Below, in pieces: positions 25,625-33,849 of a DNA stretch of 57,806 bases. The stretch spans positions 1 through 57,806 of the forward strand of contig JAJCZZ010000011.1 of the NCBI GenBank assembly GCA_029262115.1, in the 5' to 3' direction. The DNA is from Gemmatimonadota bacterium (lineage in GTDB: Bacteria > Gemmatimonadota > Gemmatimonadetes > Longimicrobiales > Gaopeijiaceae). Positions within the stretch are counted from its first letter, which is position 1; each line of letters begins with the position of its first letter. The translations under genes were made by a program, and so were the position numbers. Under the pieces are notes generated by a model. That model made no database searches. It was not told where the DNA came from and worked only from the letters and a program-made list of their open reading frames with translations.

Positions 25625-28600
25625 ATGCGTGTGACAGCCTCGACGGCCATCCGCATGGCCGTTGCCGTCTTCCTTTCCTCGGTGCCGGTCACGGCACAGC
25701 TCGCACCCAACCATCTGGGCGAACTCTCGCCGCGAGAGATCGGGCCAGCCACCATGAGTGGTCGGGTGGTCGATCTGGACGTTGTCGAAATGGACACGCG
25801 GGTGATCTATCTCGCGACCTCGACCGGGGGCGTCTGGAAGTCAGGCGACAACGGCATCCGCTGGACGGCGCTCTTCCAGGACGAGGACGTCCACTCGCTG
25901 GGTGACATCGTCGTGCATCAGCGCGATACCAGTGTGGTCTGGGTTGGAACAGGCGAGCGTGCCAGCCGCCAGAGCTCGGGATGGGGCAACGGCGTCTACA
26001 AGTCGGTCGACGGCGGGGAAACGTGGCAGAACATGGGGCTGCCCGAGTCGCACCACATCGGTCGGGTGGTGCTCCACCCGGACGATCCAAACACCGTGTA
26101 CGTTGCCGCCATGGGGCACCTTTGGGGTTCCAACCCGGACCGCGGGCTCTATCGGAGCCGGAACGGGGGCGAGAGCTGGGAGAAGATCTTGCACGTCGAT
26201 AACGACACGGGCGCCGTCGACGTGGCCATGGATCCCTCGAACCCATCGGTTCTCTACACGTCGATGTACCAGCGCCGGCGCCGGCCATGGGGATTCCATG
26301 GTGGCGGTCCGGGCAGCGGGCTGTACAAGAGCACGGACGGTGGGGACACGTGGACGCGGCTGACCAACGCCGGCCTGGACAACGGACTCCCCACGGGCGA
26401 CATCGGCAGAATCGGCATCTCCATATACCGGGCCGATCCGCGCATCGTGTACGCCAGCGTCGAGCAGGGTGAACGCTACAACGCGTCCACAGCCTACGAG
26501 CAGCGAGGAGCCGGGCTCTACCGCTCGGAAGACGGAGGGGCGTCGTGGGAGTTCATGAGCGACTGGAATCCCCGTCCGATGTACGCCTCGCAGCCGCTGG
26601 TCGACCCGAACGACGATCAGCGCATTTACATGCTGAACGCCTACAGCTACTCGGACGACGGTGGGCGCACCTTCACCGTGCCGCGGGGTCACCGCACCCA
26701 CGGCGATGACCGCCTCGTGTGGGTCGACCCGAACGACTCGAACCATGTCCTCAAGGCGGACGACGGCGGCCTCGGCATCAGTTACGATCGCGGGGACCAC
26801 TTTCTGTACGTCACCAACCTGCCGGTCAGCCAGTGGTACCGGGTGAGTGTCGACATGGCCCATCCGTACAACGTGTACGGCGGTCTTCAGGACAACGGGA
26901 GTTGGCGTGGTCCGAACCAGGTGTACCGATCGGAAGGAATCCTCAACGGCGACTGGACGAAGTGGGGGGGAGGCGACGGCTTTTTGACGTTGGTCGACAC
27001 GACCGCCAATCGGATCGCGTACGTCGAGAGCCAGTACCTCGGCCTCACGCGCAATGATCTCGTCACGGGAGAAAGCCGCGGCATCCGACCGAACCAGGGA
27101 GAAGGCTTCATCGGCGCCCGTCGGAACTGGACGACGTGGCCCGACCTCGGAAATCCTGACCAGCGGCTCGGCAACGCCATGCCGCCAGGGAACTGGGACG
27201 GTCCGTTCATCATCAGCCCGCACGACAACAATACGATCTATGCCGGGCTCAACGAACTGTTCAAGAGCACCGACCGTGGCGACACATGGACCGCGCTCGG
27301 CGACCTGACGAGCGGAGCGGACCGCCGGAGCCTGGAGATCATGGGCCAGCAGCCCGACACGTTCGTGTTGTCGCTGGACGACGGGATCCCATACTGGCCG
27401 ACACTCACCGCTGTGGCGGAAAGCGAGTACACGCCCGGCGTCCTCTACGTCGGCACGGACGACGGTAAGGTGCAGGTCTCGCTCGATGACGGGCGCACCT
27501 GGACGAACGTGACCGCCCGCCTGCCCGGTGCCCCGGACATGATGTGGGTCAACGGCATCCATCCTTCGAAGTTGATCCCGGGCCGCGTGTATCTAGCGGC
27601 AAACAACTACCGCAACGACGACTTCGCCAACTATGCCTGGCGCTCCGACGACGACGGGCGGACCTGGGTCAGCGTCGTCGGCGATCTTCCTCCGGAGCGG
27701 GTCGTACGTGTCATCCGTGACGACCAGCGAAACCCTCGGGTGCTGTGGTTGGCAACCGAGTTCGGGGCCTACTGGTCAGGGAACGGCGGACGGAACTGGA
27801 CCCCCATCAGTGGGGGCTTTCCCACCGTTGCGGTCAACGACCTCGTAGTCCATCCCCGTGACAACGATCTGGTCTTGGCCACGCACGGACGGGGGGTCTG
27901 GATCCTCGACCAGGTGAACGCGCTCCAGGAACTCACGCCGGAGGTCCAGGCCCGGGCGTCGTACCTCTTCACCATCGAAGACGCCGAGCAGATCCGGTAC
28001 AGGAGCGAGCGAGCCCACACGGGCAACATGATTTTTGAGGGTGAGAACCCGCCCGCGGGCGCCATCCTGGACTACTGGCTGAGAGATGCAGGGACCGGTG
28101 TCGACCTCACGGTCCACGACGGGAGCGGGCAGCAGGTCGCATCGCTCAGCGGGACGGACTCGGCCGGCGTCAACCGGGTCGTTTGGGACCTTCGTCATGG
28201 ACTGACGGCCCCACAGCCCGAGGGTCAGGGGGGCTTCGGTGGCCCGCTGCGCGGCCCGCTGGTCGTGCCGGGTCTGTACACCGTCCGGCTCGTGGCTGGA
28301 GGTCAGACCACCGAGCAGGTCGTACGGGTGAGGGAGGATCCGCGAATCCAGGTGGACCCTCTGACACGCGCGCAGTGGACGCAGGCTGTACGCGAGATCA
28401 CCGCAATGCTCGTGCGTGCGCAGCGGACCGCACGTGACGTCGAGCAAGCGGCGGAGGCGGAGGCCGACAACCCCGGCGCGACTGCGGCCAAGCTCCGTGA
28501 CCTCGACCGTGAATTCAGTGAGCTCGTGTCCCGGATCAGTCGGTTGCGGGGCAATGTGGAGGACTGGGTGGGACCACTCTCGGCGGACGATGCCTCCCAG

Positions 28601-28675
28601 ATGTCCTTCTATGAACGATTGCTCGACGAACTGACGCGGGAGTGGGAGGGGGCGCGCGGCGGGCTGGAAATCTGA
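25625..28675 (+). CDS. Secreted BNR/sortilin-like beta-propeller protein
   Basis: A 1016-residue exported protein with a signal peptide ending SSVPVTAQ. It has many BNR/Asp-box motifs (for example SVDGGETWQNM, SRNGGESWEKI, STDGGDTWTRL, SEDGGASWEFM, SDDDGRTWVSV), giving two beta-propellers in the manner of sortilin Vps10-like or photosystem-assembly Ycf48-like folds. The C-terminal 170 residues contain a beta domain followed by charged helices. Such proteins are often annotated glycosyl hydrolase; no catalytic residues can be assigned here. The start is supported by GGAG five bases upstream. It overlaps the next gene by one base (TGATG). Confidence 0.85.
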   Translation: MRVTASTAIRMAVAVFLSSVPVTAQLAPNHLGELSPREIGPATMSGRVVDLDVVEMDTRVIYLATSTGGVWKSGDNGIRWTALFQDEDVHSLGDIVVHQRDTSVVWVGTGERASRQSSGWGNGVYKSVDGGETWQNMGLPESHHIGRVVLHPDDPNTVYVAAMGHLWGSNPDRGLYRSRNGGESWEKILHVDNDTGAVDVAMDPSNPSVLYTSMYQRRRRPWGFHGGGPGSGLYKSTDGGDTWTRLTNAGLDNGLPTGDIGRIGISIYRADPRIVYASVEQGERYNASTAYEQRGAGLYRSEDGGASWEFMSDWNPRPMYASQPLVDPNDDQRIYMLNAYSYSDDGGRTFTVPRGHRTHGDDRLVWVDPNDSNHVLKADDGGLGISYDRGDHFLYVTNLPVSQWYRVSVDMAHPYNVYGGLQDNGSWRGPNQVYRSEGILNGDWTKWGGGDGFLTLVDTTANRIAYVESQYLGLTRNDLVTGESRGIRPNQGEGFIGARRNWTTWPDLGNPDQRLGNAMPPGNWDGPFIISPHDNNTIYAGLNELFKSTDRGDTWTALGDLTSGADRRSLEIMGQQPDTFVLSLDDGIPYWPTLTAVAESEYTPGVLYVGTDDGKVQVSLDDGRTWTNVTARLPGAPDMMWVNGIHPSKLIPGRVYLAANNYRNDDFANYAWRSDDDGRTWVSVVGDLPPERVVRVIRDDQRNPRVLWLATEFGAYWSGNGGRNWTPISGGFPTVAVNDLVVHPRDNDLVLATHGRGVWILDQVNALQELTPEVQARASYLFTIEDAEQIRYRSERAHTGNMIFEGENPPAGAILDYWLRDAGTGVDLTVHDGSGQQVASLSGTDSAGVNRVVWDLRHGLTAPQPEGQGGFGGPLRGPLVVPGLYTVRLVAGGQTTEQVVRVREDPRIQVDPLTRAQWTQAVREITAMLVRAQRTARDVEQAAEAEADNPGATAAKLRDLDREFSELVSRISRLRGNVEDWVGPLSADDASQMSFYERLLDELTREWEGARGGLEI

Positions 28676-29040
28676 TGCCGGTCCATGCTCGCAGCCGCGC
28701 GGGAATTCTGGAGATCACGGTGGACGGCGACTACACACTCGGAGAATTGAAGCGGGTTGCGGCCGAGGCGCTGGGCAGCTCGGAGGAAGCTCGGGTGCCC
28801 GTCCTCCTGGATCTGTCGGGCGCGGCGGGTCTTCGGAAGCGGAGTGAGGCGGAGTATGTCGAAACCCGTGAGTTTCTGGTGAAGCACCGTAGCCGCATAG
28901 AACGCGTGGCGGTGCTGGCCCCGGGGGATGTCGCGTACGGCCTCGTCCGGATGTCGACCGTGCACCTCGAGGCCGCGGGAGTGCCGGTCGAACCCTTTCG
29001 TACCGGAGCTGAGGCGCGGGAGTGGCTGTCGGAGCAGTGA
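28675..29040 (+). CDS. STAS/SpoIIAA-like small protein
   Basis: A 121-residue cytoplasmic protein with the alternating strand-helix pattern of STAS or SpoIIAA-like folds: ILEITVDGDYTLGELKRVAA, VPVLLDLSGAAG, IERVAVLAPGDVAYGLVRM and a final FRTGAEAREWL. There is no conserved phosphorylatable serine that I can identify confidently. Its ATG shares a base with the BNR gene stop, so it is translationally coupled, although the two products reside in different compartments. It ends 9 bases from the convergent PNPOx gene. Confidence 0.72.
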   Translation: MPVHARSRAGILEITVDGDYTLGELKRVAAEALGSSEEARVPVLLDLSGAAGLRKRSEAEYVETREFLVKHRSRIERVAVLAPGDVAYGLVRMSTVHLEAAGVPVEPFRTGAEAREWLSEQ

Positions 29041-29049
29041 CGCCCGGCT

Positions 29050-29634
29050 CTACCCCTTGAAAGGTACCGCCACGGGTGGCAGCTCGAACGCACCCGGGAA
29101 GTCCGGAGCCACCTCCTTTTGCTTCCCGCTCCAACTCTGGATGTCGACGCGGTAGACGGCCGTTCGCTTCAACTCGGCGTCGGTCACCGCGCGGTAGTCT
29201 ACACCATATCGAAGGTGTGGCGCGTAGCGCGCCAGGAGGGCCCGTAGTGCCTGCACGGACTCGTCACGGTCGTCGACCACGTGGCCACGACCGAATACCA
29301 CGACGCCCGCGTACTCCACGCTGAACTCGAGCGCTTCGGCCGCCGGGAGGAGGCGCCCCATGGCGGCTACACTGAACGACACTTTGTCGCCGCGATCCAG
29401 GTTCTCCCGCGTCCGGCCAGTGCGCGCCGTGTGCAGATACACGCAGTGTCTGGCCTCGTCGTAGTAGAACAGGTTCGAATTCAAAAACGGCTGGCCGGAG
29501 TCGTCCACCGTGGCCAGAAAGCCGTAGGGCACGGCCCGGAGAAACGCCCTTACCCAGGCGTCCTCCTTACCGCGATCCCGCCGACGCAACTCTGCCCGGG
29601 CATCGACAGGCGCTTGCTCGGAGTCGTCGCTCAC
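29050..29634 (-). CDS. Pyridoxamine 5-phosphate oxidase-like flavin-binding protein
   Basis: A 194-residue split-barrel protein of the PNPOx-like / NimA-like class. Features: AVPYGFLATVDDSGQPFLNS, HCVYLHTARTGRTRENLDRG, KVSFSVAAMG, VVVFGRGHVVDDRDESVQAL and a C-terminal AVYRVDIQSWSGKQKE segment. This class binds FMN, heme or F420. The general features here suggest FMN, with general redox or nitro-compound reduction as a possibility. The GTG start at 29634 overlaps the DinB stop (GTGA), forming an operon with the DinB and M19 genes. Confidence 0.83.
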   Translation of the reverse strand: MSDDSEQAPVDARAELRRRDRGKEDAWVRAFLRAVPYGFLATVDDSGQPFLNSNLFYYDEARHCVYLHTARTGRTRENLDRGDKVSFSVAAMGRLLPAAEALEFSVEYAGVVVFGRGHVVDDRDESVQALRALLARYAPHLRYGVDYRAVTDAELKRTAVYRVDIQSWSGKQKEVAPDFPGAFELPPVAVPFKG

Positions 29635-30164
29635 GCGCGCCCCACATACCGGTCACGGTAGAGTTCACGATGCCAGAGTTCATGGCCCGCCACGATCCAG
29701 GCCAGCGCGCGGACCGACACGGGCCGCTCACTCGCCACACCGCGCCGCTCCCACGCCGCCTCATCGAGTGAGCAGAAGAAGAGCACGGTCGCGTGCCTCA
29801 CCGCGCGCCACTCGTCCCTCAACGCATCCATCGTGCGGGCATCCGCGTTGCTCTGTCCGGCCCACAGGTTCTGGTCCATGCCGGGTAGGGGCGCCGGATC
29901 GCCGCGGGCGATGGACAGTGCACGGAAGGTGAACATTCGCTCCGTATCGACGACGTGGCCGACCGACTCCCGCAGGCTCCATTTGGACGGCTCGTACCGG
30001 AACGTCTCGTCTCCGGGTGTCGCTTCCGCGAGCAGCGTGTCCGTTTCCGAGAATTGACGCTCAAGCGTGTCCACGATAGGTCGGTCCGGCACGAGTTCCA
30101 CGTACCGCGCGTAGTACGCGTCGTGCTCGTCGGGTCCCGGCCGGATGGACAAACCCGCGCTCAT
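29631..30164 (-). CDS. DinB family protein
   Basis: A 177-residue four-helix-bundle protein of the DinB/YfiT-like family. Metal-site histidines appear in SVGHVVDTERMFTFRALSIA and in IVAGHELWHRELYRDRYVG, with the conserved Trp region KWSLRESVGH. Members are metal-dependent thiol transferases (bacillithiol, mycothiol or glutathione) or of unknown activity. The ATG at 30164 overlaps the dipeptidase stop (ATGA), and its own stop overlaps the PNPOx GTG. Coupling suggests a small operon, though a functional connection is not obvious. Confidence 0.84.
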   Translation of the reverse strand: MSAGLSIRPGPDEHDAYYARYVELVPDRPIVDTLERQFSETDTLLAEATPGDETFRYEPSKWSLRESVGHVVDTERMFTFRALSIARGDPAPLPGMDQNLWAGQSNADARTMDALRDEWRAVRHATVLFFCSLDEAAWERRGVASERPVSVRALAWIVAGHELWHRELYRDRYVGRA

Positions 30165-31312
30165 TGGCTGAGGCCTCCGTCCAACTGCTGGATGGTGGCG
30201 GTCGACGGTGCTCGTTCCCGCTGAAGTCGTCGTGCGACCGCCTCCGCTTCCTGCCACGCGCGAAGCACGTTCTCCCCAGCGAGCTTGGCCAGATCGTCCT
30301 CGCTCCAACCCCGCCGTGACAGCTCGGCGAAGAGCGCGGGGTAGGTCGAGACGTCTTCCAATCCGATCGGCGTCGACGTGATTCCATCGAAATCGGACCC
30401 GATTCCGACATGGTCGACACCGGCCAACTCCACCACGTGCTCGATATGGTCCGCGACGTCGGCGAGCGTCGCTTCGTCGTTCGCGGTCAGGAACCCCGGA
30501 ACGAAGGTGATCATGACCACCCCGCCGTTGTCGGGCAGGCGGCGAAGGACCTGGTCGGGAACGTTGCGGGGGTGGTCGTGCATGCCGCGGGCGTCCGCGT
30601 GTGACCAGATGACCGGTGCCTCGGCAACGTCCAGGGCGTCGTTCATCGTCTCGGGCGACGTGTGCGAGAGGTCCACCAACATGCCCATGCGGTTCATCTC
30701 CCGAACCACCTCGCGACCGAACTCGGTCAGCCCACCATGGCGGGCCTCGTCGTTGGCCGCGTCGGCCCAGTCGAGCGTGCCATTGTGCGTGAGCGTCATG
30801 TACCGCACGCCCATCGCGTAAAACCCGCGGAGGGCCCCGAGCGAATTCTCGATGGCGTGCCCACCCTCCATGCCCAGCATGGACCCGATCCTCCCGGCGC
30901 CGAAGATCCGGTTCACATCGGAGGCGTCGAGCGCGAGCTCGAAGACGTCGGGGTAGGTCCGGATGACTTCGAGGGCGATGTCGATCTGCTCCAACTGCGT
31001 CATGGCCGCGCCGTCCTGGACCGCCTCGTGGGGAATGTACACCGACCAGAACTGGGCGCCGACCATGCCCTCTCTCAGGCGCGCCAGATCCGTGTGGAAC
31101 GGCGTCCGCCCTCGCAGGTCGTGGAGAGGAGCGTGCACGTCGTGCGGAGCATCGGCCGATTGACGAATGGCCCACGGGAGGTCGTTGTGCCCGTCGATTA
31201 ACGGGGTCGACTCGAGGACTCTCCGTGCCTTTTCGAAGTCGGAGGCGCTCTGCGCGGCCACCGGCGCCGCCAGGACGGACAGAATCAGGAGCGGACCGAC
31301 GATTCGATTCAT
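30161..31312 (-). CDS. Membrane dipeptidase (peptidase M19), secreted
   Basis: A 383-residue renal-dipeptidase family zinc peptidase with an N-terminal signal peptide (GPLLILSVLAAPVAAQ). Metal ligands are intact: DGHNDLPWAIR (HxD), GMEGGHAIENS (bridging Glu), VDLSHTSPETM and WSHADARGMHDHPRNVPD, plus VGIGSDFDG for the later Asp. It should hydrolyse dipeptides, often with broad specificity including D-residues, in the periplasm. It is first in an operon with DinB and PNPOx-like genes. Compare with the degenerate paralogue at 51634. Confidence 0.9.
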   Translation of the reverse strand: MNRIVGPLLILSVLAAPVAAQSASDFEKARRVLESTPLIDGHNDLPWAIRQSADAPHDVHAPLHDLRGRTPFHTDLARLREGMVGAQFWSVYIPHEAVQDGAAMTQLEQIDIALEVIRTYPDVFELALDASDVNRIFGAGRIGSMLGMEGGHAIENSLGALRGFYAMGVRYMTLTHNGTLDWADAANDEARHGGLTEFGREVVREMNRMGMLVDLSHTSPETMNDALDVAEAPVIWSHADARGMHDHPRNVPDQVLRRLPDNGGVVMITFVPGFLTANDEATLADVADHIEHVVELAGVDHVGIGSDFDGITSTPIGLEDVSTYPALFAELSRRGWSEDDLAKLAGENVLRAWQEAEAVARRLQRERAPSTATIQQLDGGLSQ

Positions 31313-31529
31313 GGTGGTTCAAGGCGGGAGGAGCGGAACGCCAGGCCGATAGATTCGGACCGCTCGGTATGGGAGGCAAGGTGTGATGTCCCGGTACGGC
31401 CCGTGCGGTTGGCCAGCGCGTTGCAGCCCGCGGCCGCTCCGTCCAAGGCGCCGGAGGCCAGGCATACCGGCTCCGCACACTGGCTCCACACCCTGTAACG
31501 GGCCTGCCCCCATCGCGTATGACCGGGCG

Positions 31530-32471
31530 ATGCGTACTCAGAAAGGGTACCGAGCGCACCGTGGGGTGGCCGCGATGGTCATCGCTTTGACCACGGGATG
31601 CGGAGATGGACCGACCGTGGTCGAAGACGTTCAGGTCGTGGATCGACGGATCGAGGTCGGGGGAGTGCCCCGGAGCTATCGCCTCTACGAACCGCCTTCC
31701 CTGCCAACGGGACAGAGCGCGCCCCTCATCCTCATGTATCATGGGGCGGGTCAGGGCGCCCAGAGTGCCGAGCAAATGAGCTGGTTCTACCCGGTCTCGA
31801 AGCTGCATGGGGTTCGGGTCGCCTTCCTCCAGTCGTTGGGCGACTACTGGAGCACGCCCGCCAGCCCACCCATCTATTGGCCGGTCGACGACATGGGCTT
31901 CACGCGCGCCGTGATCGATGAGTTGGTGGCCGAGGGAAGTGCCGACCCCGCCCGGGTGTACGCCACCGGCTTTTCCAACGGAGCGGTCTTCGTTCAGCGC
32001 CTCGCGTGCTTCATGCCCGAACGCATCGCGGCCGTCGCGATCGTCGGAGCCACCGTGTCCAGAGAGCTCACGGCGGACTGCTCCTTCCCCCGCGGCATGC
32101 CGTCGATGTTCTTCCTCGGCGACGCGGACGCTCAGTTCTTCTGGGACGACGGGTTTGCCGCGAACGCCTTCCAGTACGGCGGTGAACGGTCGGCGAGTTG
32201 GTGGAGCGAAAAAAACGGGTGCCCTGCCGATCCCGTCGTCGTGCCGATTCCGGACGTGCCCGGGGATGGGACCACGGCGGAGTTGTGGGCCTACCGTGAC
32301 TGCCGTGACGGTGTCTCGATGGACTTCTATCGCTTCCGAGATGGGGGGCACACGTGGCCGGGCTCGCCGCTACCCGGGGGCGGACTCGGCGCGCGGAGCC
32401 TGGACGTCGACGCGAGCGCCGCCATGACGGAGTTCTTTCTGGAGTGGGCCCTTCCGGGGGCAGGATCCTGA
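31530..32471 (+). CDS. PHB depolymerase/esterase-like lipoprotein (LpqC-like)
   Basis: A 313-residue secreted lipoprotein with the lipobox IALTTGC about 25 residues from the ATG at 31530. It has the alpha/beta-hydrolase fold of the polyhydroxybutyrate-depolymerase / feruloyl esterase (LpqC, CE1-like) group: LILMYHGAGQGAQSAEQM, VYATGFSNGAVFVQRLAC with nucleophile Ser in GFSNG, GMPSMFFLGDADAQFFWDDG, and a terminal RDGGHTWPG containing the catalytic His. CE1-type substrates (feruloyl or acetyl esters) or PHB oligomers are possible. No transcriptional coupling to the upstream divergent dipeptidase is seen. Confidence 0.82.
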   Translation: MRTQKGYRAHRGVAAMVIALTTGCGDGPTVVEDVQVVDRRIEVGGVPRSYRLYEPPSLPTGQSAPLILMYHGAGQGAQSAEQMSWFYPVSKLHGVRVAFLQSLGDYWSTPASPPIYWPVDDMGFTRAVIDELVAEGSADPARVYATGFSNGAVFVQRLACFMPERIAAVAIVGATVSRELTADCSFPRGMPSMFFLGDADAQFFWDDGFAANAFQYGGERSASWWSEKNGCPADPVVVPIPDVPGDGTTAELWAYRDCRDGVSMDFYRFRDGGHTWPGSPLPGGGLGARSLDVDASAAMTEFFLEWALPGAGS

Positions 32472-32497
32472 GCCTACCGGCCGAGCGGGCTCGATCC

Positions 32498-33016
32498 GTG
32501 CCCACGCCGCGACACATGGCCGTGGCGCTCCTGTGCTGCACGGCGGCATCGGCCGCACCGGGGCTCGCCTCGGCCCAGCCAACCTTCGCGGTACCTCAAC
32601 TCGGGTGGTCCGAACTCCGGCGCTTCGTCGTGGGCGCTCAGGTCGGCCGCACGATCTTCGGATCTCTCGATGTCTCGGCGGAGGGCCTCGTTTTCTTCCC
32701 GGCCGAGGAAACCGATCGAGAGGACGTCTCGCTGGATCGCGGCGCGTGGCAGGCCAACCTGAACCTCTCGTATGCGTTCAACCCGGATCGACGGCTCGTC
32801 CCTTATCTTGGCGTCGGGGCGAGCTTTGCGCGCAGCAGCCGCACGGTGGTCCTCGACCAGGTGCGCGCGCGCGTCGTGGTCGACGGGTGGACCCCGAACC
32901 TCATCGTCGGCCTCCGGGTCCCGCAACTCCCCTGGAGCCCCTTTGTGGAGTGGCGGCGGGAGATCCGACGGGAACGACAGTGGATGACCAACGCCGGGCT
33001 ACGCATCCCGCTCTGA
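32498..33016 (+). CDS. Outer-membrane beta-barrel protein
   Basis: A 172-residue exported protein. The signal peptide (AVALLCCTAASAAPGLASAQ) is followed by alternating amphipathic strands (VVGAQVGRTIFGSLDVSAEG, WQANLNLSYAFN, LVPYLGVGASFARSS, TPNLIVGLRVPQLPWSPFVEW) that look like an eight-stranded OmpX/OmpA-like barrel. The GTG at 32498 leaves a short basic n-region; the ATG at 32516 is an alternative. It starts 26 bases after the esterase gene and probably shares its transcript. The function is unknown. Confidence 0.68.
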   Translation: MPTPRHMAVALLCCTAASAAPGLASAQPTFAVPQLGWSELRRFVVGAQVGRTIFGSLDVSAEGLVFFPAEETDREDVSLDRGAWQANLNLSYAFNPDRRLVPYLGVGASFARSSRTVVLDQVRARVVVDGWTPNLIVGLRVPQLPWSPFVEWRREIRRERQWMTNAGLRIPL

Positions 33017-33045
33017 GGGGCACCCACCCAAGAGCCTCCTCAGTG

Positions 33046-33402
33046 TCAGTCGTCGTCCCCGTCGTCGAGCATCCCGCCCATGAACATGGTGACCAGGGAG
33101 ATGACGACGCTTCCCAACATCGCCGGGATCAGGCCCGACACGGCGAGATGGGACGAAAGAGCCGCGGTGAGCATCAACAGCAGCCCGTTCACCACGAACG
33201 CGAAAAGACCGAGCGTCACCAGAAGGAAGGGGATCGACAGGATCATCAGGATCGGCTTCAGGAAGGCGTTGACGAGCCCGAACAGGAACGCGACGAACAG
33301 CAACGACACCACGCCACCGGTGATGCTGATGCCCGGCACGATGAACGCCGCAACCCATAACGCCAGCGCGTTGACGAACAAGCGGATCGCGAAATTGCGC
33401 AT
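33046..33402 (-). CDS. YvlD/phage-holin IV superfamily membrane protein
   Basis: A 118-residue four-helix membrane protein of the family to which YvlD belongs. The pattern FVNALALWVAAFIVPGISIT, FVAFLFGLVNAFLKPILMIL and LVTLGLFAFVVNGLLLMLTA is typical, with an acidic DDGDDD C-terminus. The ATG at 33402 has GGAG six bases upstream. Despite the family name, nothing around it suggests prophage; stand-alone copies are chromosomal. It is divergent from the NtrC-like gene across a 447-base regulatory interval. Confidence 0.82.
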   Translation of the reverse strand: MRNFAIRLFVNALALWVAAFIVPGISITGGVVSLLFVAFLFGLVNAFLKPILMILSIPFLLVTLGLFAFVVNGLLLMLTAALSSHLAVSGLIPAMLGSVVISLVTMFMGGMLDDGDDD

Positions 33403-33476
33403 GTGAACTCCGGTTGTTGTGATGAACTGGCAATCCCTACGGAGAACGGGCCGCAGGGGTTCCGGACTCGGTCGAT

Positions 33477-33488
33477 CTGTCCGGACAG
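33477..33488. promoter_or_regulatory. 12-bp perfect palindrome CTGTCCGGACAG
   Basis: A perfect dyad (CTGTCCGGACAG) sits 75 bases upstream of the YvlD-like gene start and 107 bases upstream of the -24 element of the sigma-54 promoter. It could be a regulator-binding site for either direction. A second partial TGTCC occurs 11 bases further on. Confidence 0.4.
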
Positions 33489-33550
33489 CTTGTCCTGATC
33501 GGCCAGTCTGTCTCGACCCGCGACCCGCGATCGTTGACGGACTGAATTCG

Positions 33551-33577
33551 GTATCTCCATACGCCAAAAGGAGATAC
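33551..33577. promoter_or_regulatory. Inverted repeat GTATCTCC-N11-GGAGATAC, likely activator site
   Basis: Perfect 8-bp arms separated by 11 bases, so the half-sites start 19 bp apart, close to two helical turns. The dyad ends 17 bases upstream of the -24 GG of the sigma-54 promoter. A dyad on the upstream side of such a promoter is the expected form of an enhancer-binding-protein site. Autoregulation by the downstream NtrC-type protein is the inference. Confidence 0.55.
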
Positions 33578-33592
33578 GAATCATCCTACCGT

Positions 33593-33609
33593 TTGGCACC
33601 TGCTTTGCC
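33593..33609 (+). promoter_or_regulatory. Sigma-54 (-24/-12) promoter
   Basis: TTGGCACCTGCTTTGCC matches the sigma-54 consensus TGGCACG-N4-TTGC with one mismatch. The GG and GC elements are separated by the required 10 bases. It points toward the NtrC-type activator gene at 33850, giving a leader of roughly 230 bases. Confidence 0.7.
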
Positions 33610-33849
33610 TTCAACAGGGACACAAGCGCGGTCCACGCGGTTTCGGTCCGACGGAGCGAAGATGAGGGGAGCGGTCTCCCTCTGATCGGATCGCGTGGCC
33701 CGCGAGTGAAGCCCCCCACAGTAGAGGGTGCCATGCCCCCCCGCAGTACGGGTGGCCCCTCAGGCCCTGCGCAGGTTCGCCTGCCAGGGCCGTTTCATTT
33801 TCTGGCGGGTTCGACTTGCGGGCGCCCCGACCGTGGACGAGGGTAGGGC

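Larger units (their letters stand above)
33403..33849. other. 447-bp divergent intergenic regulatory region
   Basis: No gene is supported here: short open frames lack ribosome sites and family features. It contains a 12-bp perfect palindrome, an 8-bp-arm inverted repeat and a sigma-54 promoter (each entered separately), and then about 235 bases of leader before the NtrC-type gene. The leader holds no hairpin with a T tract that I could find. Confidence 0.7.

Noticed and set aside
33046-33402. Prophage holin
   Set aside because: Matches the YvlD-like chromosomal family; no phage structural, lysis or integration genes in the window.
33419-33685. 88-codon frame in the sigma-54 promoter region
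   Set aside because: No ribosome site or domain; it runs through the palindrome, the dyad and the promoter.
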